From CAVRCT01 sp963719645 (GTDB lineage Bacteria > Pseudomonadota > Gammaproteobacteria > DSM-16500): 64,000 nt of DNA. Positions within the stretch are counted from its first letter, which is position 1. Every line of letters begins with the position of its first letter. Under the pieces are notes generated by a model that was not told where the DNA came from, did no database searches, and saw nothing but the letters and a program-made list of their open reading frames with translations. Below are positions 36,206 through 45,865 of the stretch, piece by piece. Location: contig CAVRCT010000001.1 of NCBI GenBank assembly GCA_963719645.1, positions 248,001-312,000 of the forward strand, read 5' to 3'. Both the position numbers and the translations under genes were made by a program.

Positions 36206-37096
36206 CTAAACTTTCGTGGACGCTGTTTGCAACACCTTCGCAACCATCTTGCCCATTTCAGCTGGTGAGCGAACGGTATGAACGCCAGCGGCTTCGAGGA
36301 TTGCAAATTTTTCTGCAGCAGTGCCTTTGCCACCCGCAATAATCGCGCCAGCATGGCCCATGCGTTTGCCTTCCGGTGCCGTTACACCAGCAATATAAGA
36401 AACAACAGGCTTGGTCACATGCTTCTTGATGTATTCAGCCGCTTCATCTTCACCGGTGCCACCGATTTCGCCAACCATGATGATAATTTCAGTTTGCGGA
36501 TCTTTTTCAAACATCGCTAATACATCAATGAAATTGGTGCCTGGAATCGGATCGCCGCCAATACCTACGCAAGTACTTTGGCCTAAACCCAGTTCAGTTG
36601 TTTGCTTCACCGCTTCATAGGTTAATGTGCCTGAGCGCGAAACAATACCCACTTTACCTGGCATGTGAATGTGACCTGGCATAATCCCAATTTTGCATTC
36701 GCCTGGTGTGATGACACCTGGGCAATTAGGACCAATCAAGCGTGCATGCGGATGATTTTGCATATACGCTTTTACTTGCAACATATCTAAGGTAGGAATT
36801 CCTTCGGTGATACAAATCACTAATTTAATTCCAGCTTCAATCGCTTCAATAATCGAATCTTTACAAAACGGTGCAGGAACATAAATCACAGAAGCATCTG
36901 CTTTTGTCGCTTTGTAGGCTTCTTTGACTGTGTTAAACACAGGTAATCCCAAGTGAGTTTGACCGCCTTTTTCAGGTGTCACACCGCCCACCATTTTTGT
37001 GCCATAAGCAATCGCTTGCTCAGAGTGAAATGTCCCCTGCTTGCCCGTAAAACCTTGGCAAATTACTTTCGTGTTTTTGTTAATTAAAATACTCAT
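36206..37096 (-). CDS. sucD: Succinyl-CoA synthetase alpha subunit
   Basis: A 296-residue TCA-cycle enzyme subunit: succinyl-CoA + ADP/GDP + Pi to succinate + ATP/GTP. CoA-binding Rossmann part (CQGFTGKQGTFHSEQAI), then the phosphohistidine loop GHAGAIIAGGKGTA and the C-terminal PAEMGKMV. Two bases after sucC. Last gene of the sdh-suc run. Confidence 0.97.
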   Translation of the reverse strand: MSILINKNTKVICQGFTGKQGTFHSEQAIAYGTKMVGGVTPEKGGQTHLGLPVFNTVKEAYKATKADASVIYVPAPFCKDSIIEAIEAGIKLVICITEGIPTLDMLQVKAYMQNHPHARLIGPNCPGVITPGECKIGIMPGHIHMPGKVGIVSRSGTLTYEAVKQTTELGLGQSTCVGIGGDPIPGTNFIDVLAMFEKDPQTEIIIMVGEIGGTGEDEAAEYIKKHVTKPVVSYIAGVTAPEGKRMGHAGAIIAGGKGTAAEKFAILEAAGVHTVRSPAEMGKMVAKVLQTASTKV

Positions 37097-37098
37097 GT

Positions 37099-38262
37099 TT
37101 ATGCACCTGCAACTTGAACAACTTTTTTGGCAGCATCAGTAAAACTTTGTGCTGCAATAATGTTTAAACCACTTTGACTTAATTTTTGCGCGCCTAATTC
37201 TGCATTGTTCCCTTCGAGGCGAACAACCACTGGAAGAGTCGTGCCGACTTCTTCGACTGCACCGATGATACCATCTGCAATTAAATCGCAACGAACGATG
37301 CCGCCGAAAATATTGACTAAAATGGCTTTGACATTCGTGTCAGATAAAATAATTTTGAATGCTTCGGTCACGCGTTCTTTGGTTGCGCCGCCGCCAACAT
37401 CCAAGAAGTTCGCCGGATTGCCACCTTGCAATTTGACTAAATCCATCGTTGCCATCGCAAGACCCGCACCATTTACCATGCAACCAATGTTGCCATCGAG
37501 TGCAATATAATTTAATTCCCAATCACGTGCGCGATTTTCACGTTCGTCTTCTTGCGCGGTATCACGCATGCCGCGTAATTCAGGTTGACGATATAATGCA
37601 TTATCATCAATGTTAATTTTGCAATCCAAACAGACTAAATTGCCTTGCTGGGTGACAACGAGCGGGTTAATTTCTAATAAACTTAAATCGCTTTCTTCAA
37701 ATAGTTTGCCAAGCCCCATCAACAATTTGGTAAATTGTTTGATTTGATCACCGACCAGTCCCAATCCAAAACTTAATTCGCGTGCTTGGTAAGGTTGGAC
37801 ACCGAGGATAGGATCAACGGTGACAGTGAGAATTTTTTCAGGTGTTTCATGCGCTACTTTTTCAATTTCAACACCGCCTTCTGTGGATGCCATGAAAACA
37901 ATGCGTTGCTTGGAACGATCAATCACCGCACCCAAATATAATTCACGCGCAATGTCACTGGGTTCTTCGATCATGACTTGATTGACCGGTTGACCTTCTG
38001 CGGTCGTTTGATACGTCACTAAGCGTGTACCGATTAATTCGTTTGTCACTTTTGCGACATCTTCTTTACTCGAAACAATTTTGACGCCGCCCGCTTTACC
38101 GCGTCCACCCGCATGTACTTGTGCTTTGACTACCCATTTTTTGGTATTCATGTTGTTGGCAATCTTCACAGCCTCATCCGCTGTGTGCGCGACGTCAAAT
38201 TGCGGCACGGGCAAGCCGTATCGAGCGAGTAATTGCTTAGCTTGGTATTCATGTAAATTCAT
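37099..38262 (-). CDS. sucC: Succinyl-CoA synthetase beta subunit
   Basis: A 387-residue ATP-grasp subunit: MNLHEYQAKQLLARYGLPVP at the N-terminus, VHAGGRGKAGGVK nucleotide site, LEINPLVV and FLDVGGGAT/VNIFGGIVRCD phosphate loops. Pairs with SucD. In the same run as sucAB; 33 bases after sucB. Confidence 0.97.
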   Translation of the reverse strand: MNLHEYQAKQLLARYGLPVPQFDVAHTADEAVKIANNMNTKKWVVKAQVHAGGRGKAGGVKIVSSKEDVAKVTNELIGTRLVTYQTTAEGQPVNQVMIEEPSDIARELYLGAVIDRSKQRIVFMASTEGGVEIEKVAHETPEKILTVTVDPILGVQPYQARELSFGLGLVGDQIKQFTKLLMGLGKLFEESDLSLLEINPLVVTQQGNLVCLDCKINIDDNALYRQPELRGMRDTAQEDERENRARDWELNYIALDGNIGCMVNGAGLAMATMDLVKLQGGNPANFLDVGGGATKERVTEAFKIILSDTNVKAILVNIFGGIVRCDLIADGIIGAVEEVGTTLPVVVRLEGNNAELGAQKLSQSGLNIIAAQSFTDAAKKVVQVAGA

Positions 38263-38295
38263 TTGTTTTTCCTGCTTTGTATAGGTTAAAAAAAA

Positions 38296-39489
38296 TTAAA
38301 CTTCCAGCAACAGACGGGTTGGGTCTTCCAGTAATTCTTTAATGGCCACTAAGAAAGTTACCGAGTCTTTGCCATCAATAATGCGATGATCATAAGACAT
38401 TGCTAAATACATCATAGGCCGTATCACAATTTGCCCATTTTCAACCACTGGACGCTGATCAATCTTATGCATTCCTAAGATTGCGCTTTGTGGTGAATTT
38501 AAAATCGGCGTTGATAATAAGGAACCAAAAACTCCGCCATTGGTAATGGTGAATGTGCCACCTTGCATTTCTTCCATGGATAATTTGCCGCTACGTGCTT
38601 TACCGGCATATTCTGCAATTTTATTTTCGATTTCAGCCATGCTCATCTGATCAGCATCACGTAACACAGGCACAACCAAACCGCGTTCGGTCGAAACCGC
38701 TACCCCGATATCGTAATAACCGTGATAGACAATATCATTGCCATCAATGGAAGCATTCACAACGGGTGATCGCTTCAATGCTTCGACAGCAGCTTTGACG
38801 AAAAATGACATAAAACCTAAACGCGCATTATGAACTTTCTCGAATTTTTCTTTGTAGCGATTACGCATCTCAATGACTTGTTGTAAATTCACTTCGTTGA
38901 AAGTCGTTAACATCGCGGTATTTTGCGTGACTTCTAATAAACGCTCAGCAATCCGAGTTCGCATACGGGTCATCGGAACGCGTTTTTCTGGACGTTCACC
39001 TTCTAGCATCGGGGCAGATGTTTTAGCAGAAGTCTCAGGAGATTTTCCAGCAACGGCCATTACATTTTCTTTGGTAATGCGTCCGCCTTTACCTGTACCT
39101 GCAACTTGGGTTAAATCAATTTCACGTTCCATTGCAGCACGACGCACAGATGGACTGGATGCCGCATCGGTTTTTGCACTGGCTGCAACAGTTTTTTCTG
39201 CGGGTTTCGCTGTTTCTTTTTGTGCGGCTGCAGGTTGTGCGGTGGCACCGTTACCCGTTTCAATAATGGCAATCACTTGATTGGCTTGCACGATATCTCC
39301 GCTGGGTTTCAAAATTTCTTTTAAAATGCCATCGGCGGGTGCAGGTACTTCAAGCATTACTTTATCTGTTTCTAAGTCCATGAGATTTTCATCACGCGTC
39401 ACGTGATCTCCTGCTTTTTTATGCCAGGTTGCAATGGTTGCATCCGCAACGGATTCAGGCAACATTGGAACTTTAACTTCGATCGTCAT
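38296..39489 (-). CDS. sucB: 2-Oxoglutarate dehydrogenase E2, dihydrolipoyl succinyltransferase
   Basis: A 397-residue E2 subunit from ATG 39489 (AAGGAAACACTC upstream); an ATG five codons earlier is less well placed. Lipoyl domain with the lipoylated Lys in DLETDKVMLEVPAP (about 42), an Ala/Pro/Lys linker, the peripheral-subunit-binding domain (SPSVRRAAMEREIDLTQV) and the catalytic acyltransferase domain with YDHRIIDGKDSVTFL (His/Asp). Only one lipoyl domain, as is usual for SucB. Confidence 0.97.
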   Translation of the reverse strand: MTIEVKVPMLPESVADATIATWHKKAGDHVTRDENLMDLETDKVMLEVPAPADGILKEILKPSGDIVQANQVIAIIETGNGATAQPAAAQKETAKPAEKTVAASAKTDAASSPSVRRAAMEREIDLTQVAGTGKGGRITKENVMAVAGKSPETSAKTSAPMLEGERPEKRVPMTRMRTRIAERLLEVTQNTAMLTTFNEVNLQQVIEMRNRYKEKFEKVHNARLGFMSFFVKAAVEALKRSPVVNASIDGNDIVYHGYYDIGVAVSTERGLVVPVLRDADQMSMAEIENKIAEYAGKARSGKLSMEEMQGGTFTITNGGVFGSLLSTPILNSPQSAILGMHKIDQRPVVENGQIVIRPMMYLAMSYDHRIIDGKDSVTFLVAIKELLEDPTRLLLEV

Positions 39490-39523
39490 GAGTGTTTCCT
39501 TCATAATTATATAATCAGATAAA

Positions 39524-42340
39524 TTATTTTAATGCTTGTTGTACTAACGCTTGTTGTTCTTGCAAGTGCACCGACAGATAACCTACCGCAGGTGATGCTG
39601 AAGCTTGGCGTCCTGCATACGTTAATTTTTGTTTATCGTCCAACGCGTTGATTAAGCTGTGTTGGATGTGGAACCATGCGCCTTGATTTTCTGGCTCTTC
39701 TTGACACCAAACCAATGCGTTAGCGTTTGGATAGGTTGCAAGAACGGCTTTTAATTCGTCTTGTGGAAATGGATACAATTGTTCGATACGAATAATCGCG
39801 ATGGTATCGCGTTTCAATTCGCGGCGTTTATCCAGTAAATCATAATAAACTTTACCCGAACACATCACGACGCGTTCAACTTTTTTCGGATCGAGGGAGT
39901 CGACTTCAGGAATCACATTTTGAAATTCACCGTTGGCTAAATCATCTAATGAGGACACGGCTTGGGGATGACGCAACAAGCTTTTGGGTGTCATGACAAT
40001 TAAAGGTTTGCGATAGGGACGAATCATTTGACGACGCAACATATGAAACGTTTGTGCGGGTGTCGTTGGGACACACACTTGCATATTATTTTGTGCACAT
40101 AATTGTAAATAACGCTCTAGTCGTGCGGAGGAATGCTCTGGTCCTTGACCTTCATAACCGTGCGGTAAAAACACGACTAAACCACATAATCGTTTCCATT
40201 TTTGTTCGCCAGAACTAATGAATTGATCAAACACTACTTGTGCACCATTGGCGAAATCACCAAATTGCGCTTCCCAAATCACTAAATTATTGGGCTCAGC
40301 GGATGCGTAACCGTATTCAAATGCCAGCACCGCTTCTTCGGATAACAAGGAATCCACAATATTAATTTGTGCTTGATTTGCTGAAACATGGCTAAGCGGG
40401 ATATAAATTTCATCGGTGTTTTGATCATGTAAAATAGAATGACGATGCGCAAAAGTACCTCTTGCTGCATCTTGGCCGCAGAGACGAATGGGATAGCCTT
40501 CTTCTAACAAGCTAGCATATGCCATGATTTCTGCGTAACCCCAATTAAGTGGTAACTCACCGTCTGTCATTTTTTGGCGGGCTTCCAACATTTTTTTCAC
40601 TTGGGGTTGCAAAACAAAACCGGCAGGCACGGTATCTAATTTTTGACCGAGCTCAAGTAATTTTTTCCGTGAAAGAGCTGTTTTTGCGTTGGCTGTCCAT
40701 TCTGTGCCGATAAAGGGTTTCCATGCATTGGCATATTCATACTGCGCTTCATCCCCTTTTTTCACATCAACAACACTGTTGCCAACATCTAATTTATTGC
40801 GGTAAGCATCAGCTAATAACTTCTCTGTGTCGGACGTAATGACACCTTGCTCAACTAATTTGGCAGCATAAATAGCCGCTGGCACGGGCATATTTTTAAT
40901 GATTTTATACATCAATGGCTGAGTGGCTGAGGGTTCATCGGCTTCATTGTGACCGTGACGACGATAACAGACTAAATCAATCACGATATCTTTTTTAAAT
41001 TTTTCGCGATAATCCACCGCTAAATTAGCAGCAAATACCACTGCCTCAGGATCATTTGCATTGACATGTAAAATAGGTGCTTCAATCATTTTTGCAACAT
41101 CGGTGCAATATAAACCGGAACGTGCATCGGCGGGATTACTGATCGTGAAACCGACTTGGTTATTAATCACGATGTGAATGGAGCCACCCACAGTAAACCA
41201 ACGGGCTTGAGACATGTTGAAGGTTTCCATCACAACACCTTGACCGGCAAATGCTGCATCGCCATGAATTTGAATCGGCATAACCATTTCTTTCAAGGTA
41301 TCTTTGCGACGACGTTGACGTGAGCGGACGGAACCTTGCACCACGGGTGAAACAATTTCTAAGTGCGAGGGGTTAAACGCCAGTGCTAAATGCACAGGGC
41401 CAAATTTGGTATTCACATCGGAGGAATAACCCATGTGATACTTGACGTCGCCGGAATAATTTTTTTCAACACTCTTGCCTTCAAAACCCGCAAAAACTTG
41501 GCTGGGTTCTTTGCCTAAGACATTGACTAAGACATTTAAGCGACCGCGATGCGCCATACCAATCACGATTTCTTTTGTTTGGTTTTCTGCGCCGCGGACT
41601 ACCATGCTATTCAGCATTGGAATTAAACTATCACCGCCTTCGAGTGAAAATCGTTTTTGACCGACATATTTGAAACCAATATATTTTTCTAATCCATCCG
41701 CCACGATTAAGCGGTCTAGAATGCTTAGCTTTTCTTCTTTGCTCAAAGAGAAGTGATACCACTGTTCTTCTATCTTTTTTTGCAGCCATTCCACTTCAGC
41801 CAATTGCGAAATGTGCATGTATTCAAAACCAATGGAGCCACAATAAATACTGCGCAAATTGTCGAGAATTTCACGTAGTGTGGCGGAGGATTTTTTTAAA
41901 CTGATCAATGAGCCTGTGTCGAAGACGGTATTTAAATCCGCATCGGTAAAGTGATAGTAACGTAAATCCAATGTTGGATTTTCACGCGATTCAAATATTC
42001 CCAGCGGATCAATTTTCGCGCGCAAATGGCCAAAACTACGGTATGCCGAAATTAAATCGATGACACGTTCTTGCATGTGTTCATGCATCGAATTATTGCC
42101 TGCTGCATATCGTTTTGCAGGTGCGCGTGCTAATTCCGCAAAATAGTGACGAATATCTTCGTGTGACACATCCTGACTGGATGCAGCCAGCTTCGCAAAA
42201 TACGCTTGCCATTCGGGTGCAACTTCTTCCGGCGTTTTTAAATATGTTTCGTATAAACTTTCGAGATAAGCATCATTACCGCCAGAAAGATAAGAATCTT
42301 TCTGCAATTCTTGCATCGAGCGTTGTGGCTTTGTTTTCAT
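39524..42340 (-). CDS. sucA: 2-Oxoglutarate dehydrogenase E1
   Basis: A 938-residue thiamine-diphosphate enzyme that decarboxylates 2-oxoglutarate and passes succinyl to SucB. N-terminal SYLSGGNDAYLESLYETYL, the GMAHRGRLNVLVNVLGK and HGDAAFAGQGVVMET cofactor region, and GYEGQGPEHSSARLERYLQ near the C-terminus. Full length. No E3 (lpd) gene follows, so it must be elsewhere. Confidence 0.97.
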   Translation of the reverse strand: MKTKPQRSMQELQKDSYLSGGNDAYLESLYETYLKTPEEVAPEWQAYFAKLAASSQDVSHEDIRHYFAELARAPAKRYAAGNNSMHEHMQERVIDLISAYRSFGHLRAKIDPLGIFESRENPTLDLRYYHFTDADLNTVFDTGSLISLKKSSATLREILDNLRSIYCGSIGFEYMHISQLAEVEWLQKKIEEQWYHFSLSKEEKLSILDRLIVADGLEKYIGFKYVGQKRFSLEGGDSLIPMLNSMVVRGAENQTKEIVIGMAHRGRLNVLVNVLGKEPSQVFAGFEGKSVEKNYSGDVKYHMGYSSDVNTKFGPVHLALAFNPSHLEIVSPVVQGSVRSRQRRRKDTLKEMVMPIQIHGDAAFAGQGVVMETFNMSQARWFTVGGSIHIVINNQVGFTISNPADARSGLYCTDVAKMIEAPILHVNANDPEAVVFAANLAVDYREKFKKDIVIDLVCYRRHGHNEADEPSATQPLMYKIIKNMPVPAAIYAAKLVEQGVITSDTEKLLADAYRNKLDVGNSVVDVKKGDEAQYEYANAWKPFIGTEWTANAKTALSRKKLLELGQKLDTVPAGFVLQPQVKKMLEARQKMTDGELPLNWGYAEIMAYASLLEEGYPIRLCGQDAARGTFAHRHSILHDQNTDEIYIPLSHVSANQAQINIVDSLLSEEAVLAFEYGYASAEPNNLVIWEAQFGDFANGAQVVFDQFISSGEQKWKRLCGLVVFLPHGYEGQGPEHSSARLERYLQLCAQNNMQVCVPTTPAQTFHMLRRQMIRPYRKPLIVMTPKSLLRHPQAVSSLDDLANGEFQNVIPEVDSLDPKKVERVVMCSGKVYYDLLDKRRELKRDTIAIIRIEQLYPFPQDELKAVLATYPNANALVWCQEEPENQGAWFHIQHSLINALDDKQKLTYAGRQASASPAVGYLSVHLQEQQALVQQALK

Positions 42341-42376
42341 TGGCTAACCATCGTTAAAATTTTAAATTCGATTTAA

Positions 42377-43078
42377 TTACACACCCTCATTCAACATCAA
42401 ATCTTTGATGTGATTAATTGCCTTGGTTGGATTCAATCCTTTCGGACAAACATCCACGCAATTCATGATGCCGCGGCAACGAAATACACTAAACGGATCT
42501 GTTAAATCGGCTAATCGTGCACTGCGTTCTGTGTCGCGACTGTCAATGATGAAGCGATACGCTTGCAACAATCCTGCTGGACCAATAAATTTATCCGGGT
42601 TCCACCAGAAGGATGGACACGCGGTTGAGCAGCATGCACACAAAATACATTCATAAAGACCATCTAATTTCGCGCGTTCTTCTTGCGATTGTAAACGTTC
42701 TTTTGCCGGTGCCGGTTCGTTATTTTGCAGATACGGTTTTACTTTTTCGAATTGTTGATAAAACTGCGTCATGTCAATCACTAAGTCGCGAACGACGGGC
42801 ATACCGGGTAATGGGCGAATGACAATCGGTTCTTTTAACGAAGATAAATGAGTTGTGCAAGCCAACCCATTTTTACCATTCATATTCATCCCATCGGAAC
42901 CACAGACCCCTTCGCGGCATGAACGACGGAATGTCAGCGTGTCATCTTGGGTATTTTTGATAGCAAGTAAAGCATCTAACACCATGTGGCAGTTATTGGC
43001 TTCTGCATCCAAATCAAATTCCTGCATATAAGGTTTTTTATCGGTTTCTGGATTGTAACGATAAATAGCGAAACGCAT
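42377..43078 (-). CDS. sdhB: Succinate dehydrogenase iron-sulfur subunit
   Basis: A 233-residue complex II subunit: 2Fe-2S cysteines in CREGVCGSDGMNMNG, 4Fe-4S and 3Fe-4S clusters in CILCACCSTACPSFWW and CRGIMNCVDVCPKGLNP. Carries electrons from SdhA flavin to quinone. 11 bases after sdhA. Confidence 0.97.
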   Translation of the reverse strand: MRFAIYRYNPETDKKPYMQEFDLDAEANNCHMVLDALLAIKNTQDDTLTFRRSCREGVCGSDGMNMNGKNGLACTTHLSSLKEPIVIRPLPGMPVVRDLVIDMTQFYQQFEKVKPYLQNNEPAPAKERLQSQEERAKLDGLYECILCACCSTACPSFWWNPDKFIGPAGLLQAYRFIIDSRDTERSARLADLTDPFSVFRCRGIMNCVDVCPKGLNPTKAINHIKDLMLNEGV

Positions 43079-43089
43079 GTGAAAACCCC

Positions 43090-44847
43090 TTATTGTTCTC
43101 TTGCTTGAAGTGGGATCGGCTTCACTTCAAGCGGTTTCATGTTAATAGGACGAAAACCAATGTGACCATCACCAAAATACAATGAATGTTTCAACCAATG
43201 TTTGTCATCCCGTTCTGGATAATCAAAACGTGCATGCGCCCCACGGCTTTCTGTTCGTTCATTTGCAAGATAGGCAGTTGCCAATGCGGTTTCCATTAAA
43301 TTATCTAACTCCAATGCTTCAATCCGTGTGGTGTTGAAGATATTGCTTTTATCTTTAATTGAGGCATGTTTTAAACGTTCTTGTAACGCTTCTAATTTTT
43401 TGAAACCGAGACTCATATTTTCAGCCGTACGGAAAACACCAAAATCATCTTGCATCACTTTTTGTAATTCTTCACGAATCGTTTCAACACTTTCACCATT
43501 TTTATTGGTATTCCAACGATTTAAGCGAACTAATGCAGCATCCATTTCATCTTGATTGGGTTCACGGAAGCTTAATCCTTCACGGAGACTTTGTTGAATA
43601 TGAATACCCGCAGCGCGACCGAAAACAACCAAATCAAGCAAGGAGTTTGCACCTAAGCGATTTGCACCATGCACAGAGACACAGGCGCATTCACCGATGG
43701 CATATAACCCTTCTACCACGTGGTCATGATTTTTTTGTACGGTTAACGCTTGGCCATGAATATTGGTTGGAATGCCGCCCATGATGTAGTGACAGGTTGG
43801 CGTGACTGGAATAGGATCTTTAACAGGATCCACACCGGCAAACGTAATAGCAAGATCACGAATACCGGGTAACCGTGTATTAATCACTTCTTCCCCTAAG
43901 TGATCCAATTTTAATAAGGCGTGATCCCCTTTGGGACCGGCACCGCGGCCTTCGCGTATTTCGATCACGGTTGAACGCGAAACGATATCACGGCACGCTA
44001 AATCTTTTAAGTGCGGCGCATACCGTTCCATATACCGCTCGCCGTCTTTATTAATCAAGTAACCACCTTCACCACGACTCCCTTCTGTCACCAATACACC
44101 GGCGCCATAAATACCGGTTGGGTGAAATTGCCAAAATTCCATATCTTGTAAAGGCAAGCCAGCGCGTAACGCCATGCCGAAACCATCGCCTGTATTGATA
44201 TGGGCATTGGTGGTCGATTGGTAAATTCGACCCGCACCGCCTGTTGCTAAAATCGTGGCGCGTGCTTGAACGAACACCACTTCACCGGTTTCAATCGACA
44301 TCGCCATGACACCTGCGATACCGCTAGCGGTTTTGACTAAATCAATGGCAAACCATTCATTATAAAATTTTGCATTGGCTTTTAAATTACGTTGATAAAG
44401 CGCATGTAACATCGCATGACCGGTACGATCTGCTGCACAACAGGTGCGATGTGCTTGCTCTTGACCATAATTGCGTGTTGCGCCACCGAATGCGCGTTGA
44501 TAAATTCTGCCGTCTTTATTCCGAGAGAAAGGCAATCCCATGTGTTCTAATTCATAAATATTTTGCGGTGCCACTTTACACATGTATTCAATCGCATCTT
44601 GGTCACCTAAAAAATCAGAACCGATGACCGTGTCATACATGTGCCAGCGCCAATCATCAAAGCCATCGGTGTTACCCAATGCGGCATTGATTCCGCCTTG
44701 CGCTGACACCGTGTGTGAACGGGTTGGAAATACTTTTGAAATAACCGCGACATTTAAACCCGATTGGGCAAGCTCAATGGACGCTCGGAGTCCTGCACCA
44801 CCGCCGCCGATAATAACGGCATCAAACATTTGTGTTGCTACATTCAT
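43090..44847 (-). CDS. sdhA: Succinate dehydrogenase flavoprotein subunit
   Basis: A 585-residue FAD subunit: GGGGAGLRASIELAQSG dinucleotide fold, the covalent-flavin His in TRSHTVSAQGG, substrate residues in HPTGIYGAGVLVTEGSRGEG and REGRGAGPKGDH. Full length; oxidises succinate to fumarate. Confidence 0.97.
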   Translation of the reverse strand: MNVATQMFDAVIIGGGGAGLRASIELAQSGLNVAVISKVFPTRSHTVSAQGGINAALGNTDGFDDWRWHMYDTVIGSDFLGDQDAIEYMCKVAPQNIYELEHMGLPFSRNKDGRIYQRAFGGATRNYGQEQAHRTCCAADRTGHAMLHALYQRNLKANAKFYNEWFAIDLVKTASGIAGVMAMSIETGEVVFVQARATILATGGAGRIYQSTTNAHINTGDGFGMALRAGLPLQDMEFWQFHPTGIYGAGVLVTEGSRGEGGYLINKDGERYMERYAPHLKDLACRDIVSRSTVIEIREGRGAGPKGDHALLKLDHLGEEVINTRLPGIRDLAITFAGVDPVKDPIPVTPTCHYIMGGIPTNIHGQALTVQKNHDHVVEGLYAIGECACVSVHGANRLGANSLLDLVVFGRAAGIHIQQSLREGLSFREPNQDEMDAALVRLNRWNTNKNGESVETIREELQKVMQDDFGVFRTAENMSLGFKKLEALQERLKHASIKDKSNIFNTTRIEALELDNLMETALATAYLANERTESRGAHARFDYPERDDKHWLKHSLYFGDGHIGFRPINMKPLEVKPIPLQAREQ

Positions 44848-44850
44848 TGC

Positions 44851-45204
44851 TTAGATACCCCATAAAATCAAGAGCGCGGCAAAAAAGAAACCCACCAACG
44901 CCAATATCACAATACTGTTTAAAAAGAGTCGTCCGATTGGGCATTTCACATAATCGGTAAACACAGTCCACATACCAACCCAAGCATGAAACAACAATGA
45001 TAAAAGAAATAAGATGGTCGCTATTTTAACCCAAGAATGGGTAAAAAGGCCTAGCCAATTATAATACGATAAATTGGAGTGCATGATGAGGAAACCCATC
45101 AAGCCAATGAAATAAATTGTCATGACTACCGCAGAGACCCTCTGGATGAGCCAATCACTGAATCCTTGATGCTTTACACCTAATACTGTTTTTACCATAG
45201 CCAA
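44851..45204 (-). CDS. sdhD: Succinate dehydrogenase membrane anchor SdhD
   Basis: A 117-residue protein with three transmembrane helices. The haem-binding His lies in LFHAWVGMWTVFTDYVK. The ATG used overlaps sdhC by 13 bases; an ATG two codons later would reduce this. Confidence 0.9.
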   Translation of the reverse strand: MAMVKTVLGVKHQGFSDWLIQRVSAVVMTIYFIGLMGFLIMHSNLSYYNWLGLFTHSWVKIATILFLLSLLFHAWVGMWTVFTDYVKCPIGRLFLNSIVILALVGFFFAALLILWGI

Positions 45205-45566
45205 ATACCCGCTAAAAGAATGAAAATCCCTGCAACAATGAAGGTTAAAATTGCGGAAAACTTGCCACTGCGCAATTCATCGCCTATCCCAATATCCATC
45301 AACAAGTGTCGGATGCCTGCAAAAAAATGATAAATAAACGCAGATAAACAACTCCAAATAATCAATTTCATGTAGGGTGTTGTTAAAAATTGCTGTAATT
45401 CATCAAAACTTTGTTGGGACGATAAGGATAAACTCAAACCCCATAAAATAAGTGGGATAGCGAGAAATAAAATCACTCCTGAGACGCGATGGAGGATTGA
45501 GACGATAGCCGGTAGTGGAAAACGAATCGTAAAAAGATTCAAATTCTTAGGTCGTTGTGTATTCAC
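45192..45566 (-). CDS. sdhC: Succinate dehydrogenase cytochrome b subunit SdhC
   Basis: About 124 residues from GTG 45566 (VNTQRPKNLNLFTIRFPLP), the usual SdhC beginning; the frame continues upstream but without family similarity. Signature SILHRVSGVILFLAIPL and HHFFAGIRHLLMDIG-like YHFFAGIRHLLMDIG with the haem ligand His. Three helices. First gene of sdhCDAB-sucABCD. Confidence 0.88.
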   Translation of the reverse strand: MNTQRPKNLNLFTIRFPLPAIVSILHRVSGVILFLAIPLILWGLSLSLSSQQSFDELQQFLTTPYMKLIIWSCLSAFIYHFFAGIRHLLMDIGIGDELRSGKFSAILTFIVAGIFILLAGIWLW

Positions 45567-45657
45567 AGTCAAAAAAATCCCTCTTAAAAAGTGTTGATAG
45601 GCGCCACCCATGTTTTTTTGAACTAATTTTGAGCAAAACGAGCTCGAAAACCCGATA

Positions 45658-45687
45658 ATTATATCCAGCTAAATAGGTCAAAGTAAA
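45658..45687 (-). promoter_or_regulatory. Sigma-70-type promoter for sdhCDAB-sucABCD
   Basis: On the minus strand: -35 TTTACT (45687-45682), 18-base spacer, perfect -10 TATAAT (45663-45658), about 92 bases before the sdhC GTG. The 300-base gap to divergent gltA holds no other feature I could support. Confidence 0.5.
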
Positions 45688-45865
45688 CATTAAGCTAAGG
45701 CCACAAATAAATCTCGATCTCAGAACTCTCTCGGCGCTATAATCCAAGCTTCGGCAGTTACCACACGCACCGTTTAATTGTATTGTAAAAATGGTTTTAA
45801 GGCATCTTATTATATGCTTCCCATAGAGAATACTGCTAATACAGTCATCTGAAGGAGTTCATTTT